Shown: positions 1 to 8,638 of the stretch, piece after piece | How positions within the stretch are numbered: position 1 is the stretch's first letter | Layout of the letters: every line of letters begins with the position of its first letter | Assembly (NCBI RefSeq): GCF_024158745.1 | Contig: NZ_JAMZAW010000031.1 | Location: 30,866-94,865 of the forward strand | From: Paenibacillus tyrphae | GTDB taxonomy: Bacteria > Bacillota > Bacilli > Paenibacillales > NBRC-103111 | DNA: 64,000 nucleotides | Direction: 5' to 3' | Program-made: the position numbers and the translations under genes | Notes under the pieces: model-generated | What the model was told of the DNA's origin: nothing | What the model saw: the letters and a program-made list of their open reading frames with translations, nothing else | Databases searched by the model: none

Positions 1-121
1 CCAAAATAACGACGAATTCTCCCTCTGAAATGGAAAAATCAACACCATCAAGCGCCTTGATTGGCACTTCTCCTATTTTGTATTCTTTCGTTACTTTTTT
101 GAATTCGATTAACTTTTTCAC
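1..121 (-). CDS. ABC transporter ATP-binding protein, N-terminus (partial)
   Basis: Forty codons read from a GTG at 121 to the window edge. The start is supported by GGGGAG nine bases upstream; an ATG a little further up is followed at once by a stop. The residues VKKLIEFKKVTKEYKIGEV and then a segment ending GEFVVIL are the usual beginning of a LolD/MacB-type (SalX) ATPase, just before the Walker A loop, which lies outside the window. Such ATPases energise export or lipoprotein-release type permeases. It is divergent from the GntR operon. The substrate cannot be told. Confidence 0.8.
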   Translation of the reverse strand, partial: MKKLIEFKKVTKEYKIGEVPIKALDGVDFSISEGEFVVIL

Positions 122-310
122 TTCTTACATCTCCCCGAATACTAATTATGGAACCTTCGTAAGTTACCGTTTGCCAATTTTTCTTCGCTTAGCATATTAG
201 TATGTTACTCATGTAGCACACTATAATTCATGTTCAAATCATTGTCAATCACCGACCATACGTTCGAAACCATCCAATTCGCCCCCTCTACTCGATCGAA
301 CGATCGGTTA

Positions 311-339
311 TTGACAATTGTTTGCATATCAATTATGGT
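311..339 (+). promoter_or_regulatory. Sigma-A promoter of the GntR-ABC operon
   Basis: TTGACA (311-316), a 17-base spacer and TATGGT (334-339) stand 41 bases ahead of the GntR start codon. Confidence 0.75.
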
Positions 340-360
340 ATGCTGGATGGATAACATACC
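337..360. promoter_or_regulatory. Candidate operator overlapping the GntR-operon promoter
   Basis: GGTATG (337-342) and CATACC (355-360) form an inverted repeat with a 12-base spacer, overlapping the -10 box and transcription start. The position fits autorepression by the GntR protein encoded directly downstream. The assignment to that regulator is inference. Confidence 0.45.
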
Positions 361-380
361 GATATACTGAAGGTGGGGCA

Positions 381-749
381 ATGAACATCACTTTCGACGA
401 TAAACAACCGATTTTTCAACAAGTAGCCAACATCATTGAGGACGATATTCTGAACGGCACTTTCCGCGTGGACGAGCAAATTCTTTCTGTGGCGCAGTTT
501 TCTCAACTGTTTCAAATCAATCCGGCGACTGTAGTGAAGGGGATCGGCCTGCTTGTCAATGAAGGTATCCTATACAAAAAAAGAGGCCTTGGCATGTATG
601 TCGCGACTGAGGCGAAACAGAAGATTCAGATGAAGCGAAGAGATCGTTTCTACAAGGAACTGTTGTCCAATCTGCTGAATGAAGCCGACAAACTCGGGCT
701 GACAACCGAAGAGATCATGGACATGATCAAACAGTTGAGAAAGGAATGA
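381..749 (+). CDS. GntR-family (YtrA-type) transcriptional regulator
   Basis: A 122-residue protein starting at ATG 381 behind GAAGGTGGGG; the longer reading frame from 318 begins inside the promoter and is rejected. Residues about 10-75 are a GntR winged helix (PIFQQVANIIEDDI, then a recognition helix with NPATVVKGIGLLVNEGI). The short helical C-terminus, without a UxuR or FadR effector domain, is the YtrA subfamily pattern. These proteins repress ABC transporter operons that respond to cell-wall antibiotics. The ATPase gene follows after seven bases, so the three genes 381-2311 form an operon. Confidence 0.9.
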   Translation: MNITFDDKQPIFQQVANIIEDDILNGTFRVDEQILSVAQFSQLFQINPATVVKGIGLLVNEGILYKKRGLGMYVATEAKQKIQMKRRDRFYKELLSNLLNEADKLGLTTEEIMDMIKQLRKE

Positions 750-756
750 GCGATCC

Positions 757-1626
757 GTGAGCATAGCATTGACTTGCGGCAATTTAAACAAAAAATACGG
801 TCGAACTTACGCATTGCGGAATCTGGATCTGCAGCTGGAGGAAAACGTCATTTACGGCTTGCTCGGGCGAAACGGCGCCGGCAAAACGACGTTGCTTAAC
901 ATGATCGCGGGCGGAATCTTCCCGAACTGCGGCACAATCGAGGTAAGAGGGAAAAAGCTGGGCAAAGGAGAGCTTCCGAAGGATTTCTGTTTCGTACGCG
1001 AGAAAAACAAACACTTCGGAGGAGCGCGGGTTATCGAGATTTTGCAGTTTGCTGCGAAGTTTCATCCGAATTGGGACTGGACGTTCGCTCATGAGCTGCT
1101 CGAGACGTTTCGGCTTGATCCGCACAAAAAAATCAGACAGCTATCAAGAGGCACGGAATCGCTCGTAGGAAACATCATCGGTCTGGCCAGCCGGGCATCG
1201 CTGACGTTATACGACGAGCCGGTGCTCGGACTCGATGTCTTGATGCGGGAAAGGTTTTACAAGGCGCTTCTGGAGGATTACGCCAATCACCCTCGCACGA
1301 TTTTACTGTCTACGCATTTGATTGACGAAATCGCCACAGTCGCAGAAAAAGTTTACATTATTGAAGCCGGCTCCCTCCTGCTTCATGATGAGATGGATCG
1401 GATACGTATGGCAGCTCATCTGATCCGGGGAAATTCGGAAGCGGTGGCTTCGTTTACAGCCGGAAAGCGAGTATTATATACGGAAGCCTATGGCCGCGGC
1501 ACACTTGCCGCTATTTATGAAAAGTTGGACGATGGGGACATGCAACAAGCGCGCGAGATGGACATTTCGATTGAACATCTGACACTTCAAAAGTTTTTCT
1601 CGTATTTGATCGAAGGAGGTCACTAA
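757..1626 (+). CDS. ABC transporter ATP-binding protein (YtrB-like)
   Basis: A 289-residue ATPase starting with GTG at 757 after AAAGGA. Walker A is GRNGAGKTT at residues 37-45. Walker B and its glutamate are LTLYDEP (149-155), followed by a D-loop (GLD) and an H-loop histidine in STHL. The signature motif, normally LSGGQ, is LSRGT at 129-133. This degenerate form is common in the YtrB/EcsA-like branch coupled to GntR regulators. The protein should pair with the membrane protein encoded two bases downstream, probably as a peptide- or antibiotic-responsive exporter. Substrate unknown. Confidence 0.88.
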   Translation: MSIALTCGNLNKKYGRTYALRNLDLQLEENVIYGLLGRNGAGKTTLLNMIAGGIFPNCGTIEVRGKKLGKGELPKDFCFVREKNKHFGGARVIEILQFAAKFHPNWDWTFAHELLETFRLDPHKKIRQLSRGTESLVGNIIGLASRASLTLYDEPVLGLDVLMRERFYKALLEDYANHPRTILLSTHLIDEIATVAEKVYIIEAGSLLLHDEMDRIRMAAHLIRGNSEAVASFTAGKRVLYTEAYGRGTLAAIYEKLDDGDMQQAREMDISIEHLTLQKFFSYLIEGGH

Positions 1627-1627
1627 A

Positions 1628-2311
1628 TTGGGCGCATGGGCCGTTCATTTAAAGGCAACCTATTTGCAAATGAGGATTTACATCTGGTGCGTCATTATTC
1701 TTATCCTTCTTGGAAGGTTGGCAGATTTCATTGTTAGCCTCTTTACAGACAGCAGCAAAAATACCCGCCTTTCGGACGGCAACATGCTGATTCTCATTTT
1801 GCTCCTTATCGCTATCGTGCTGCCGCTCAGTTATTACAAACGCATCGTACATTTGGGCGCAAGCCGAGAGCAATATTTTAAGGGACTTCAATTCGTCTTT
1901 GCCGTCTGGGCGGCAGCCATTGCTTTGTTCAATTCTTTATGGTTTGTGCTAGAAGTGAATGTCATCCGGAATTACACGAACACCGTTGATCTTATTGAAG
2001 CGTTTCATTGGGTTGACTTTGGCTTGGCAGGTTCTTTTCTTTACCAATCCGCCTTTTATTTGATGGTGATGGCGCTTCTAAGCATGCTGATCTCCGGTTC
2101 CTACCACCCTGTCGGTTGGCTGCTGTGGGCGCTGCTCCTTGCAGCGATCCCGATCGGAACGGCGATTCCTTCGCTGCGCGTTCATGTCGTCTTTTTCTTC
2201 AAAGCATTGTTATTCAACAGCTCGCTGCCGGCGGGCGTCGGATTTAACTTTATGCTTTATTTCGTTTTCGTAGCCGGCGGCTGGCTTTTTACCAGGGGAA
2301 GAACGCATTGA
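1628..2311 (+). CDS. ABC transporter membrane subunit, YtrC/D-like
   Basis: A 227-residue integral membrane protein translated from TTG at 1628, placed by GGAGGT at 1615-1620 which lies inside the end of the ATPase gene. About six hydrophobic segments are visible, for example IWCVIILILLGRLADFIV near the N-terminus and FMLYFVFVAGGWLF at the end. It has no recognisable family motif. Its tight coupling to the GntR and ATPase genes makes it the permease of that transporter. A terminator follows at 2431. Confidence 0.75.
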   Translation: MGAWAVHLKATYLQMRIYIWCVIILILLGRLADFIVSLFTDSSKNTRLSDGNMLILILLLIAIVLPLSYYKRIVHLGASREQYFKGLQFVFAVWAAAIALFNSLWFVLEVNVIRNYTNTVDLIEAFHWVDFGLAGSFLYQSAFYLMVMALLSMLISGSYHPVGWLLWALLLAAIPIGTAIPSLRVHVVFFFKALLFNSSLPAGVGFNFMLYFVFVAGGWLFTRGRTH

Positions 2312-2430
2312 AGCCCGGAATAACGTTATCATGAGACTTTGGACTCTAATCCGGTAATCATGCTGTTTTGCTATGATAAGTAGGTTGATAGATTCACATT
2401 CGTTCGACACATGTCCCAAACAAACGAAAG

Positions 2431-2464
2431 AAAGCCCACTCGTGAGGTGAAGTGGGCTTTTTGG
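2431..2464 (+). terminator. Rho-independent terminator of the GntR-ABC operon
   Basis: AAAGCCCACT (2431-2440) pairs with AGTGGGCTTT (2451-2460) and runs into TTTTT. The A-rich left flank lets it also serve the convergent gene at 2536. Confidence 0.85.
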
Positions 2465-2535
2465 CTGCCAAGAGCTATGTCCTTGACACAACCTGTCTGC
2501 AATACGCACGCCGACCCCTGATTCTCGCCTCCTGT

Positions 2536-4359
2536 TTAAATCCGCAGGATGTTGAGCCACCTTAGGAGGGGAACAAGATATCCGCTGCGCAGTTCTTCTA
2601 CAACGGAGGTCGCATCTTCCGGATAATCCGTAATGATCCCGTCAACCCCCATGCCGATAAATCGTTCCATACTATCCCTGTCGTTCACCGTCCATACATA
2701 GATCGGTTTGTTATGCAGCTTGGCCGAAGCGACGATTGATTCGTTGACCATATATTCTTCCATCACGACAAAATCGGCGCGGATCTGTCCTATATCGGGG
2801 ACTCCGGCGAACATGATGAAGCCGACCTGAAGCGCCGGCTCCGCGGCTTTGATCTTTTCCACGATTTCATAATCCAGCGATTGCACGACACAATGCGTCT
2901 GGAAATCATTTTCGCGAATGGTCTTAATGAACGTATTTACTAAATTACGTTCTTTTCCGTGCGTTTTTACTTCAATATTCAGCTTGATTTTTCCGCGAGC
3001 GGCCTTCATTACTTCCGCAAGACTGCTGATTTGGCTTGTGAAACTCCCTTGTTTGACTTCCAGCTTCCGTAGTTCAGCCATCGTCAGATCGTATACTTCC
3101 GCGTTGTTGCCTGTCAGTCTTTTCAGATTGGTGTCGTGAATGACGGCGAGCTCCCCGTCCTTCGTTTCCAATATGTCGATTTCCGCATAATCCGCATGGG
3201 CGTCTATAGCACCTTGAATCGCTTCGATCGTATTCTCGGGGCCTTTCGAAATATAGCCGCGATGGGCCATCACCGTCACTTTTTGATCGCTTGGCTGGAT
3301 ATCGCTGAGGGCCGGAACCAGAACGAGTACCGTTGCGAAGGCGATGATCAGCCCGAGTACGATCAGCTTTCGTTTATGCTTGTAAAGCAGACCGTAGCTT
3401 TGGGAGGAGCGGTTTTCAATGGCGCTCCAGTCGGGCATTTGCAGGACGGCATGATCCGGGTCCGCTTTGGCTATGTAGATTCTGGTGAGCGTTGTAATGT
3501 AAAGCGGCGTTACAAACAAGGTAGCAAGGTACAAAGAAATGACGGCGCTCTTCGATACGACGAACCACGCAATTTCAGCAAAAGCTGTCTCTTGAGGCAG
3601 CACGATATAAATGAGAATCACCGCGGCCAGAATCAAGACAACGACGACTGCAAACAAAAGAAAAATGCACAGCAGCACCACGAACATTCGGATATAGCTT
3701 TTTTTCAGGATAGCTGCGCTTTTTTTAGCGGCTTGCCGGAAGCTGCTTGTTCCCTCAATGACGATCACATGAAGCAGGAATATCCACCGGATATTGAAAA
3801 AGGTCATGACGGCGAACAGCCCTAAATAGAGCAGCGTTCCCCAGCCCGTTTTCAACAGTTCTCCGGAAATAAAATTCGGAATTTGCAGGGTAGGCAACAG
3901 GGTGGAGCCGCCGCCCGAACCCAGCAAAGGGAGGACCAGCAGTAAGTAAAAGGCCCAGCCGACAAAGCCGTATTTGAAAAGCGACGGAAGATAGGCCACT
4001 GATTGCAGAAATGCCGGGATAAGCCCGATTCTTTGTTTCTTTTGCCCGTAGTACGAAATGATCACCAGAACCGAAAATTCCAAAAATATCAATACCGTAG
4101 CGGCCGGGATCAAAATAAGCATGCATAGTAAACCGTATCGGCTCACAACGAAATTCAGCAGCTCATAATTCGTCGCACCGACATATCCGCCTAAGCGAAG
4201 AAGCCTGTGGAAGATGAAAGAAATCGCCGGAATAAATATGAATAGCGTGAGTGCCTTATACAACAGCTCGAAAATGAAAACTTGCCTGTAAGTAAAAGCC
4301 AGTGTATTGAAAATATCGGCAATCAGCTTATGTATGGGGGTCTCCTTGGCATTGCTCAT
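2536..4359 (-). CDS. Membrane-anchored glycerophosphodiester phosphodiesterase
   Basis: A 607-residue two-domain protein. Residues 1 to about 350 hold seven or eight hydrophobic segments, the membrane domain found fused to GDPD enzymes in Firmicutes. Residues about 360-590 are the GDPD TIM barrel: HRGY at 366-369, PENT, the metal-binding AEID at 392-395, a histidine at 408 (VIHD), and the late motif VWTVND. Such enzymes hydrolyse glycerophosphodiesters to glycerol 3-phosphate and an alcohol; the anchor suggests action at the membrane, perhaps on lipid or teichoic acid breakdown products. It starts at ATG 4359 and appears monocistronic. Confidence 0.93.
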   Translation of the reverse strand: MSNAKETPIHKLIADIFNTLAFTYRQVFIFELLYKALTLFIFIPAISFIFHRLLRLGGYVGATNYELLNFVVSRYGLLCMLILIPAATVLIFLEFSVLVIISYYGQKKQRIGLIPAFLQSVAYLPSLFKYGFVGWAFYLLLVLPLLGSGGGSTLLPTLQIPNFISGELLKTGWGTLLYLGLFAVMTFFNIRWIFLLHVIVIEGTSSFRQAAKKSAAILKKSYIRMFVVLLCIFLLFAVVVVLILAAVILIYIVLPQETAFAEIAWFVVSKSAVISLYLATLFVTPLYITTLTRIYIAKADPDHAVLQMPDWSAIENRSSQSYGLLYKHKRKLIVLGLIIAFATVLVLVPALSDIQPSDQKVTVMAHRGYISKGPENTIEAIQGAIDAHADYAEIDILETKDGELAVIHDTNLKRLTGNNAEVYDLTMAELRKLEVKQGSFTSQISSLAEVMKAARGKIKLNIEVKTHGKERNLVNTFIKTIRENDFQTHCVVQSLDYEIVEKIKAAEPALQVGFIMFAGVPDIGQIRADFVVMEEYMVNESIVASAKLHNKPIYVWTVNDRDSMERFIGMGVDGIITDYPEDATSVVEELRSGYLVPLLRWLNILRI

Positions 4360-4596
4360 GTTCTGTACCTGCTTTCAATTAGGAAATGAAGAATCGCCGC
4401 GCGGCCAGGGCGAAGTTTTCAAACACAAATTGACCGCCCGCAGCCTTGATTTGCCTCATAAAAGGCAATTATAACGTCGAATAACTCGAGTGACAATAGA
4501 TTCATCTCTTCAAGAAGGAAGCGAACCGATTGAGCTGTACTGAGCCGATATCACAATCGGCAGGTTTGGGACTCACAGTTATATCTACCAAAAAAA
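4360..4596. other. Intergenic stretch without a gene
   Basis: About 240 bases between the GDPD start and the next terminator. Only short broken frames were seen. The part nearest 4360 holds the GDPD ribosome site (AGCAGG); no clear promoter was found. Confidence 0.5.
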
Positions 4597-4653
4597 GTCT
4601 TGGCCTGTCACCTGCAGTTCCATTATAGAACTTGCAGATGCACAGGCCAAGAC
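4597..4653 (-). terminator. Terminator of the broken dehydrogenase locus
   Basis: GTCTTGGCCTGT (4597-4608) pairs with ACAGGCCAAGAC (4642-4653), with a second inner stem CTGCAGTTC/GAACTTGCAG. On the minus strand the stem is followed by TTTTTT. It would end transcripts from the pseudogenes above 4708. Confidence 0.8.
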
Positions 4654-4707
4654 ATTTTCAATCATGTTGTCAGACCATGTTAGTTGGGATACCCTCTTTT
4701 GCTTTTT

Positions 4708-4809
4708 TTAGCGGGCCAGTATTTCCATGATCGCTTGGGAGTACTGGGCGGGATTGTATGCGCCCCCTTTTCGCACCAGTCCGGCGCGGGTTTTGCGCAT
4801 CTCGAACAC
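4708..4809 (-). pseudogene. C-terminal remnant of an unidentified protein
   Basis: Thirty-three codons, from GTG 4809 or ATG 4800 to a stop at 4708. They read MRKTRAGLVRKGGAYNPAQ and end with a helical QAIMEILAR. A stop codon lies directly upstream in frame and there is no convincing ribosome site. The composition looks like genuine coding sequence, so it is probably the tail of a lost gene. I do not recognise the family. Confidence 0.4.
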
Positions 4810-4858
4810 CTATAGACCTGCCGCCGCGCGGTGTATATTAAAACAGATACTTAGCGTG

Positions 4859-5648
4859 TCAGACCATACCAGGATTTCCTGCAAATAACCGCATATCCGC
4901 TTTGGTTCCCAATGGATCCAAGCCTAGGTCCTTCAAAAGCAGCACGGTGTAGCTCGTGCATAGCCAGTTCCGAGGTGTGGATCCTGCATTGGTAACAAAG
5001 AAGTACTCGAGTATGTTGTTCAGTTTCGCGAAACTGGAGCCTCCCCCTTTTTTATTACTTCTATACCAGTCCTGCATAATATAGCTCAAATACAGAGCTG
5101 CCATATCGGGATGATCCCAACCTTTGTAATTCATGGTTCCATGGATATCCAGGATGGCAACAGAGTTGGATACCACATTGCTTCCCATTCCCTGCGCAGT
5201 AGGAGTAGCGGTATCTCCGAGTAAAATAACGCGTCCGAATTTGTTGACGAGTTGTGTGGCTTGGGCTAATACAACCGGATGACCCGTAATATCGAAAACA
5301 ACGTCAAGCATTTTCCCATTAGTCTTCTTTGAAATTTCCCCCTTAGCTTTCGCTGCATCCATAGCCATCCGATGGATACCCGCCTTTTCGGGAACAAGTT
5401 GGATTCGGCTTTCCGCTGGATCAATGGCGTATATCTCTTTGGCCCCAGACAGATAGAGGTATTGGGTAACCAATTGTCCAAGGAGTCCAAGTCCGATCAC
5501 ACCGACCGTTTCTCCGAGAAATAACTCGGCTCTCCTTACCCCAAGCTGCGTTGTTTTGGAAAGACGCCTTTCCGAGTTTGGAATCGAATGATTCCTTGCG
5601 AATCTCTACCTTTTGTTTTTCTACGAAAACGATACTTAATGTTTCCAT
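4859..5648 (-). pseudogene. Zinc-type alcohol dehydrogenase, internally deleted and frameshifted
   Basis: The start is intact: GGAGGAGG ahead of ATG 5648, then METLSIVFVEKQKVEIRKES, the normal opening of a medium-chain dehydrogenase. The catalytic GroES-like domain, about 100 residues with the zinc ligands, is missing. After the junction near 5570 the reading frame changes and the Rossmann domain follows: RRAELFLGETVGVIGLGLLG with the GLGLLG nucleotide loop. From about residue 150 of that frame (after IMQDWYRSN) the sequence no longer looks like a dehydrogenase and may belong to a second fused remnant. It cannot make an active enzyme. Confidence 0.8.
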
Positions 5649-5772
5649 CTGAATTCCTCCTCCAAAGGGATGATTTACCCTTGAAATTAGCTTAAAGGTA
5701 TCGGATTAGGGAAAAAAAAGCATGGTTTTGCTGAAATTCAACACTTATACAGGTCAAAATGTTGGATGAATA

Positions 5773-6519
5773 TTAGAAGTTTTTATTAAACAAACCCTTG
5801 TATTGACTAGGGGAAATACCTGTGTACTTTTTGAAAAGACGGGTAAAGGTTTGGATATCGTTAAAACCAAGGCTAGTGCTAATTTCCGTAATGTTCATTT
5901 CCTGTATTTTTAGAAGCGATTTGGCTTTTTCAATTTTGATCTCCCGATGTAGCAGGATGGGCGATTTGCCGAACATTTCTTTGAAATGGTTGCTGACATA
6001 GGTTGGATTCATATATAATTCCTTGAGCTAAATCCGGTAACGAAAAAGAAGCCTCAGGCTGGGATACTATCTTCAGTAAAATGGATAAAAAGCTGTGAGA
6101 CTGCTGCCTCGTACCCGCGACGAATTATTTGTGATTTTTCAGCGGATAAATGTAGGGGATTTGTAGAAGTGGCAGAACATCAACCACATTCTGAATCTTA
6201 TAAGTGAAATTCCACCATAGAAACTCAGTCTCCTCATCATTATCTTTATATTGATCATATTCCAGATGGGGAGGGATAAAGATGACGGTGCCGGATCAAT
6301 GTCATAGATTTGGTTCTGAACTCTGAGTTTGGCTGATCCTTTTCTTACATAAGTCATCATATAAAATTCTTTAATTATGTTCTTCCTATAGTTCATCTCA
6401 GTGCGATGATGGATATTGAACGTCAAAATTTTCAACTCAGCTGTTTCTCGCAAGTGAAGATTTCTATCCAATGCCTGCTCCAATAATGATGACCTTAGAG
6501 TTTTGGATTGTCTACACAA
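5773..6519 (-). pseudogene. AraC-family regulator, frameshifted
   Basis: The pieces give one AraC protein. The N-terminal cupin part at 6519-6290 contains HHRTEMNYRKNIIKEFYMMT and VRVQ-like strands. A one-base shift at the codons for DIDPGT (about 6290) restores FIPPHLEYDQYK and a WWNF segment, which ends in an early stop near 6130. The C-terminal double helix-turn-helix at 6012-5773 (NPTYVSNHFKEMFGKSP, then FNDIQTFTRLFKKYTG) is intact in a third reading frame. The adjacent broken dehydrogenase was probably its target. The 5' end joins a recombinase remnant, and the original start is lost. Confidence 0.8.
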
Positions 6520-6820
6520 AATCCCAAAGTTTCGTTATCCAAGCATACGATGTCTGCCCCGATCTCCCGTATGATAACCTTCCATTCGCTAATGATCCCA
6601 TCGTATTCCCGGCCCAACCGGTCCAATGCGTCCAAATACACTAGGTCCCCTTTGCAGATCATCATGTGCATGGCCTGATAGCGTGGCCGTTCAAAATCCT
6701 TGCCGCTCTGCTTATCAACTAAAATATAAACCTGTCTTCTATACCCAATTCCCGAAACTTCACGAGCTGCCGTTCTGGATTTTAATCTTTGGCCGATACC
6801 CGGCCATATGCCAGCTTCAA
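6495..6820 (-). pseudogene. Serine recombinase (resolvase family), nonsense and frameshift
   Basis: Behind GAGGGAG, TTG 6820 reads KLAYGRVSAKD, the resolvase catalytic motif with its serine. A TAA then stands where the family has glutamine, followed by NPERQLVKFRELGIEDR. One frame change later the sequence DKQSGKDFERPRYQAM, then YLDALDRLGREYDG and REIGADIVCLDNETL, is the rest of the catalytic domain. The DNA-binding part is missing and the end is fused to the AraC remnant. This is a decayed mobile-element or invertase gene and marks how the graveyard was assembled. Confidence 0.85.
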
Positions 6821-6939
6821 GCAATTCACTCTCCCTCGAATGCATCAAAATGTATAAAAGTATTTTGAGGGAAGTCTTCAATCATATCAGCGCCCATGTT
6901 CGATACGAGAATCGATATAATTGCCTGTCTATACCAGAG

Positions 6940-6989
6940 CAAAATGGCGATCGCTCCCGGTTCTATACCGTAGAGCGATCGCCATTTTG
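6940..6989 (-). terminator. Terminator downstream of the acetamidase pseudogene
   Basis: A 17-bp perfect inverted repeat: CAAAATGGCGATCGCTC (6940-6956) with GAGCGATCGCCATTTTG (6973-6989). The T-rich arm ends on the minus strand fit termination of the locus above 7007. Confidence 0.8.
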
Positions 6990-7006
6990 TCAGATAAACA
7001 GTTCTT

Positions 7007-7916
7007 TTATAGCATGGACAGCACGGCTTTTGGAACTTTACAAACGACGCTGTAGGCGGGGTTGAACACATTGGCCACCTCGTATTCCACAGCCTGGCCC
7101 AGGAGCAGGCTTGCTTCCGAGGCAGTCAGGCCGTAGTCTTTCGTCAGCATAGCCAGCATTTCCGTCGTTGCATGCTGCAGCGCTTGATCAAGCGGCCTGG
7201 CGTTGCCGATGCAAAACCAGTGCGTGTCCGATTCGCCTCGCGGCCAACCGATCGTTTTCCCCTTCAATACCTGAACAGTGAAACGGACGTCGAGCGATAT
7301 TTCCACACCGGTGCCTACAATTTCCCCGCAGCCTTGAACGGCATGCCCGTCCCCAAGATGGAAGAGCGCTCCCTCCGCAAAAACCGGAAAATAGACGGTA
7401 ACACCGGCTACAAGGCCTTTATAGTCCATATTCCCGCCGTATTCCCCGCTCGTTGCCGTTGAAATCGCCTGATCTTTCGGAGGAGCAACGCTAAAGCAGC
7501 CCAGAAACGGGCGCGCTTCCAGCTTCAATCCGGCCAAACCGGACGTCGGCTTTTCCAAAACAACCAAGGCTTGCTCAGCGTCCACAGACCAACGCACAAT
7601 GTCGAATGGCGGCAAAGCTGCGGCAGCTATTGGATCGACGACGTTCGGCGCCAGCACGTTGAACGTCCAGCCTCAATCCCGGCTCGGCACCATCGACTCA
7701 AGCCGTACGGCAAGCGTATCGCCGGGCTGCGCCCCTTCCACATAGAATGGTCCCGTCATCGGATTGCCGCGCCCGGCCACGCTTTCCCCTCTGTAGTCCC
7801 AGCCTCTGGCGTCTACTGTGGATGTCACGACGAATCGCCGTCGGCAATTTTGAGCACGGATCGTGCGCCCCTATGGTGTTATGGTAATGCTTGGGTTGAA
7901 AGTGGTGTACAGCCAT
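7007..7916 (-). pseudogene. Acetamidase/formamidase, two frameshifts and a nonsense codon
   Basis: An AAAGGAGG site precedes ATG 7916 and the opening MAVHHFQPKHYHNTIGAHDP. A one-base loss near 7855 shifts the frame (the family reads VLKIADGDSV), and a second shift near 7830 leads into GWDYRGESVAGRGNPMTGPF. A TGA replaces the tryptophan of a DWGW-like motif near 7675. The remaining 216 codons are an uninterrupted C-terminal two thirds, with HLGDGHAVQGCGEI and a glycine-rich GEYGGNMDYKG. The intact enzyme would be about 300 residues and hydrolyse formamide or short amides. At best a truncated protein is made. Confidence 0.88.
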
Positions 7917-7929
7917 CGTTTCGCCTCCT

Positions 7930-8076
7930 TTAGATCGAGGAATTTTCCTTGGCTTTCACATTGCTTGAGAGCATCGACAATTTCGGTATTTTCAGTATAA
8001 GCGCAACCGCTAACAGCATACAACCGTTAATGGCGAACACAATCGTGATGGACATTTGCGAAGATCGACTTTGCAT
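7930..8076 (-). pseudogene. C-terminal fragment of an MFS transporter
   Basis: Forty-eight codons ending at TAA 7930 just before the acetamidase ribosome site. They read SQMSITIVFAINGCMLLAVA, then LILKIPKLS and a polar tail, as in the last transmembrane helix of a major-facilitator transporter. No upstream portion exists. The layout suggests a former transporter-acetamidase operon. Family assignment from one helix is tentative. Confidence 0.5.
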
Positions 8077-8310
8077 CAGACTTTAATGTGAAAAAACATT
8101 AGTTCAACTTATATAGATCAGGCCACTTTGTTATTTCATTACCGATTAAAGTTTTCTTGCTTTAAAAACGAAGGACAGGGTGATCCCAGCTAAATATAAA
8201 AGTACCTTGCCTTCTTTTTTCCAAACGGCCACGGGAACGCAAATCCCTTTTGTTGTTCACTTTTTTAAATTTGAATCACAGTAGGAATTTGATTCGCATA
8301 GGTCAGAAAA

Positions 8311-8520
8311 TCATGGACATCCTGCCGAGGTTTTCATTTTCATATAACCAGTATTTCCCGATATGTCAACATGATGATCCAGCGATCTTCCATCAATCTC
8401 CTCGGAAGCCGTCATTTCGTCAACAAGGGAGCTGCGTAAACGGCGAACGTCCCGGACTGGCGGCAGCCCAAACATCCGCGCATATTCCCGGCTAAAATGC
8501 AATGGGCTCTCGTGATCCTG
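8311..8520 (-). pseudogene. C-terminal fragment of a second AraC-family regulator
   Basis: The frame reads RESPLHFSREYARMFGLPP and then VRDVRRLRSSL, which is the end of an AraC DNA-binding domain (second helix-turn-helix and the PP-x-R motif). Everything upstream of it is missing. A tail of about 35 unrelated residues follows before the stop. It is a remnant. Confidence 0.65.
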
Positions 8521-8610
8521 CTACCGCCTAGCTTTCCGCTGGTACGATAAGAAAAACCCGCACCATCAAGGCAAGGGCCAGCGACATTTTTAATTACAAC
8601 TCACACACAA

Positions 8611-8638
8611 CAAAAAAGAGGCCCGAAGGCCTCTTTTC
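8611..8638 (-). terminator. Terminator of nrdJ
   Basis: AAAAGAGGCC and GGCCTCTTTT flank a CGAA loop directly after the nrdJ stop codon; the minus strand runs into TTTTTT. Confidence 0.88.

Noticed and set aside
8165..8222. Possible terminator (GAAGG...CCTTC then T run) on the plus strand
   Set aside because: The stem is imperfect with a long loop and no plus-strand gene precedes it; recorded as uncertain only.
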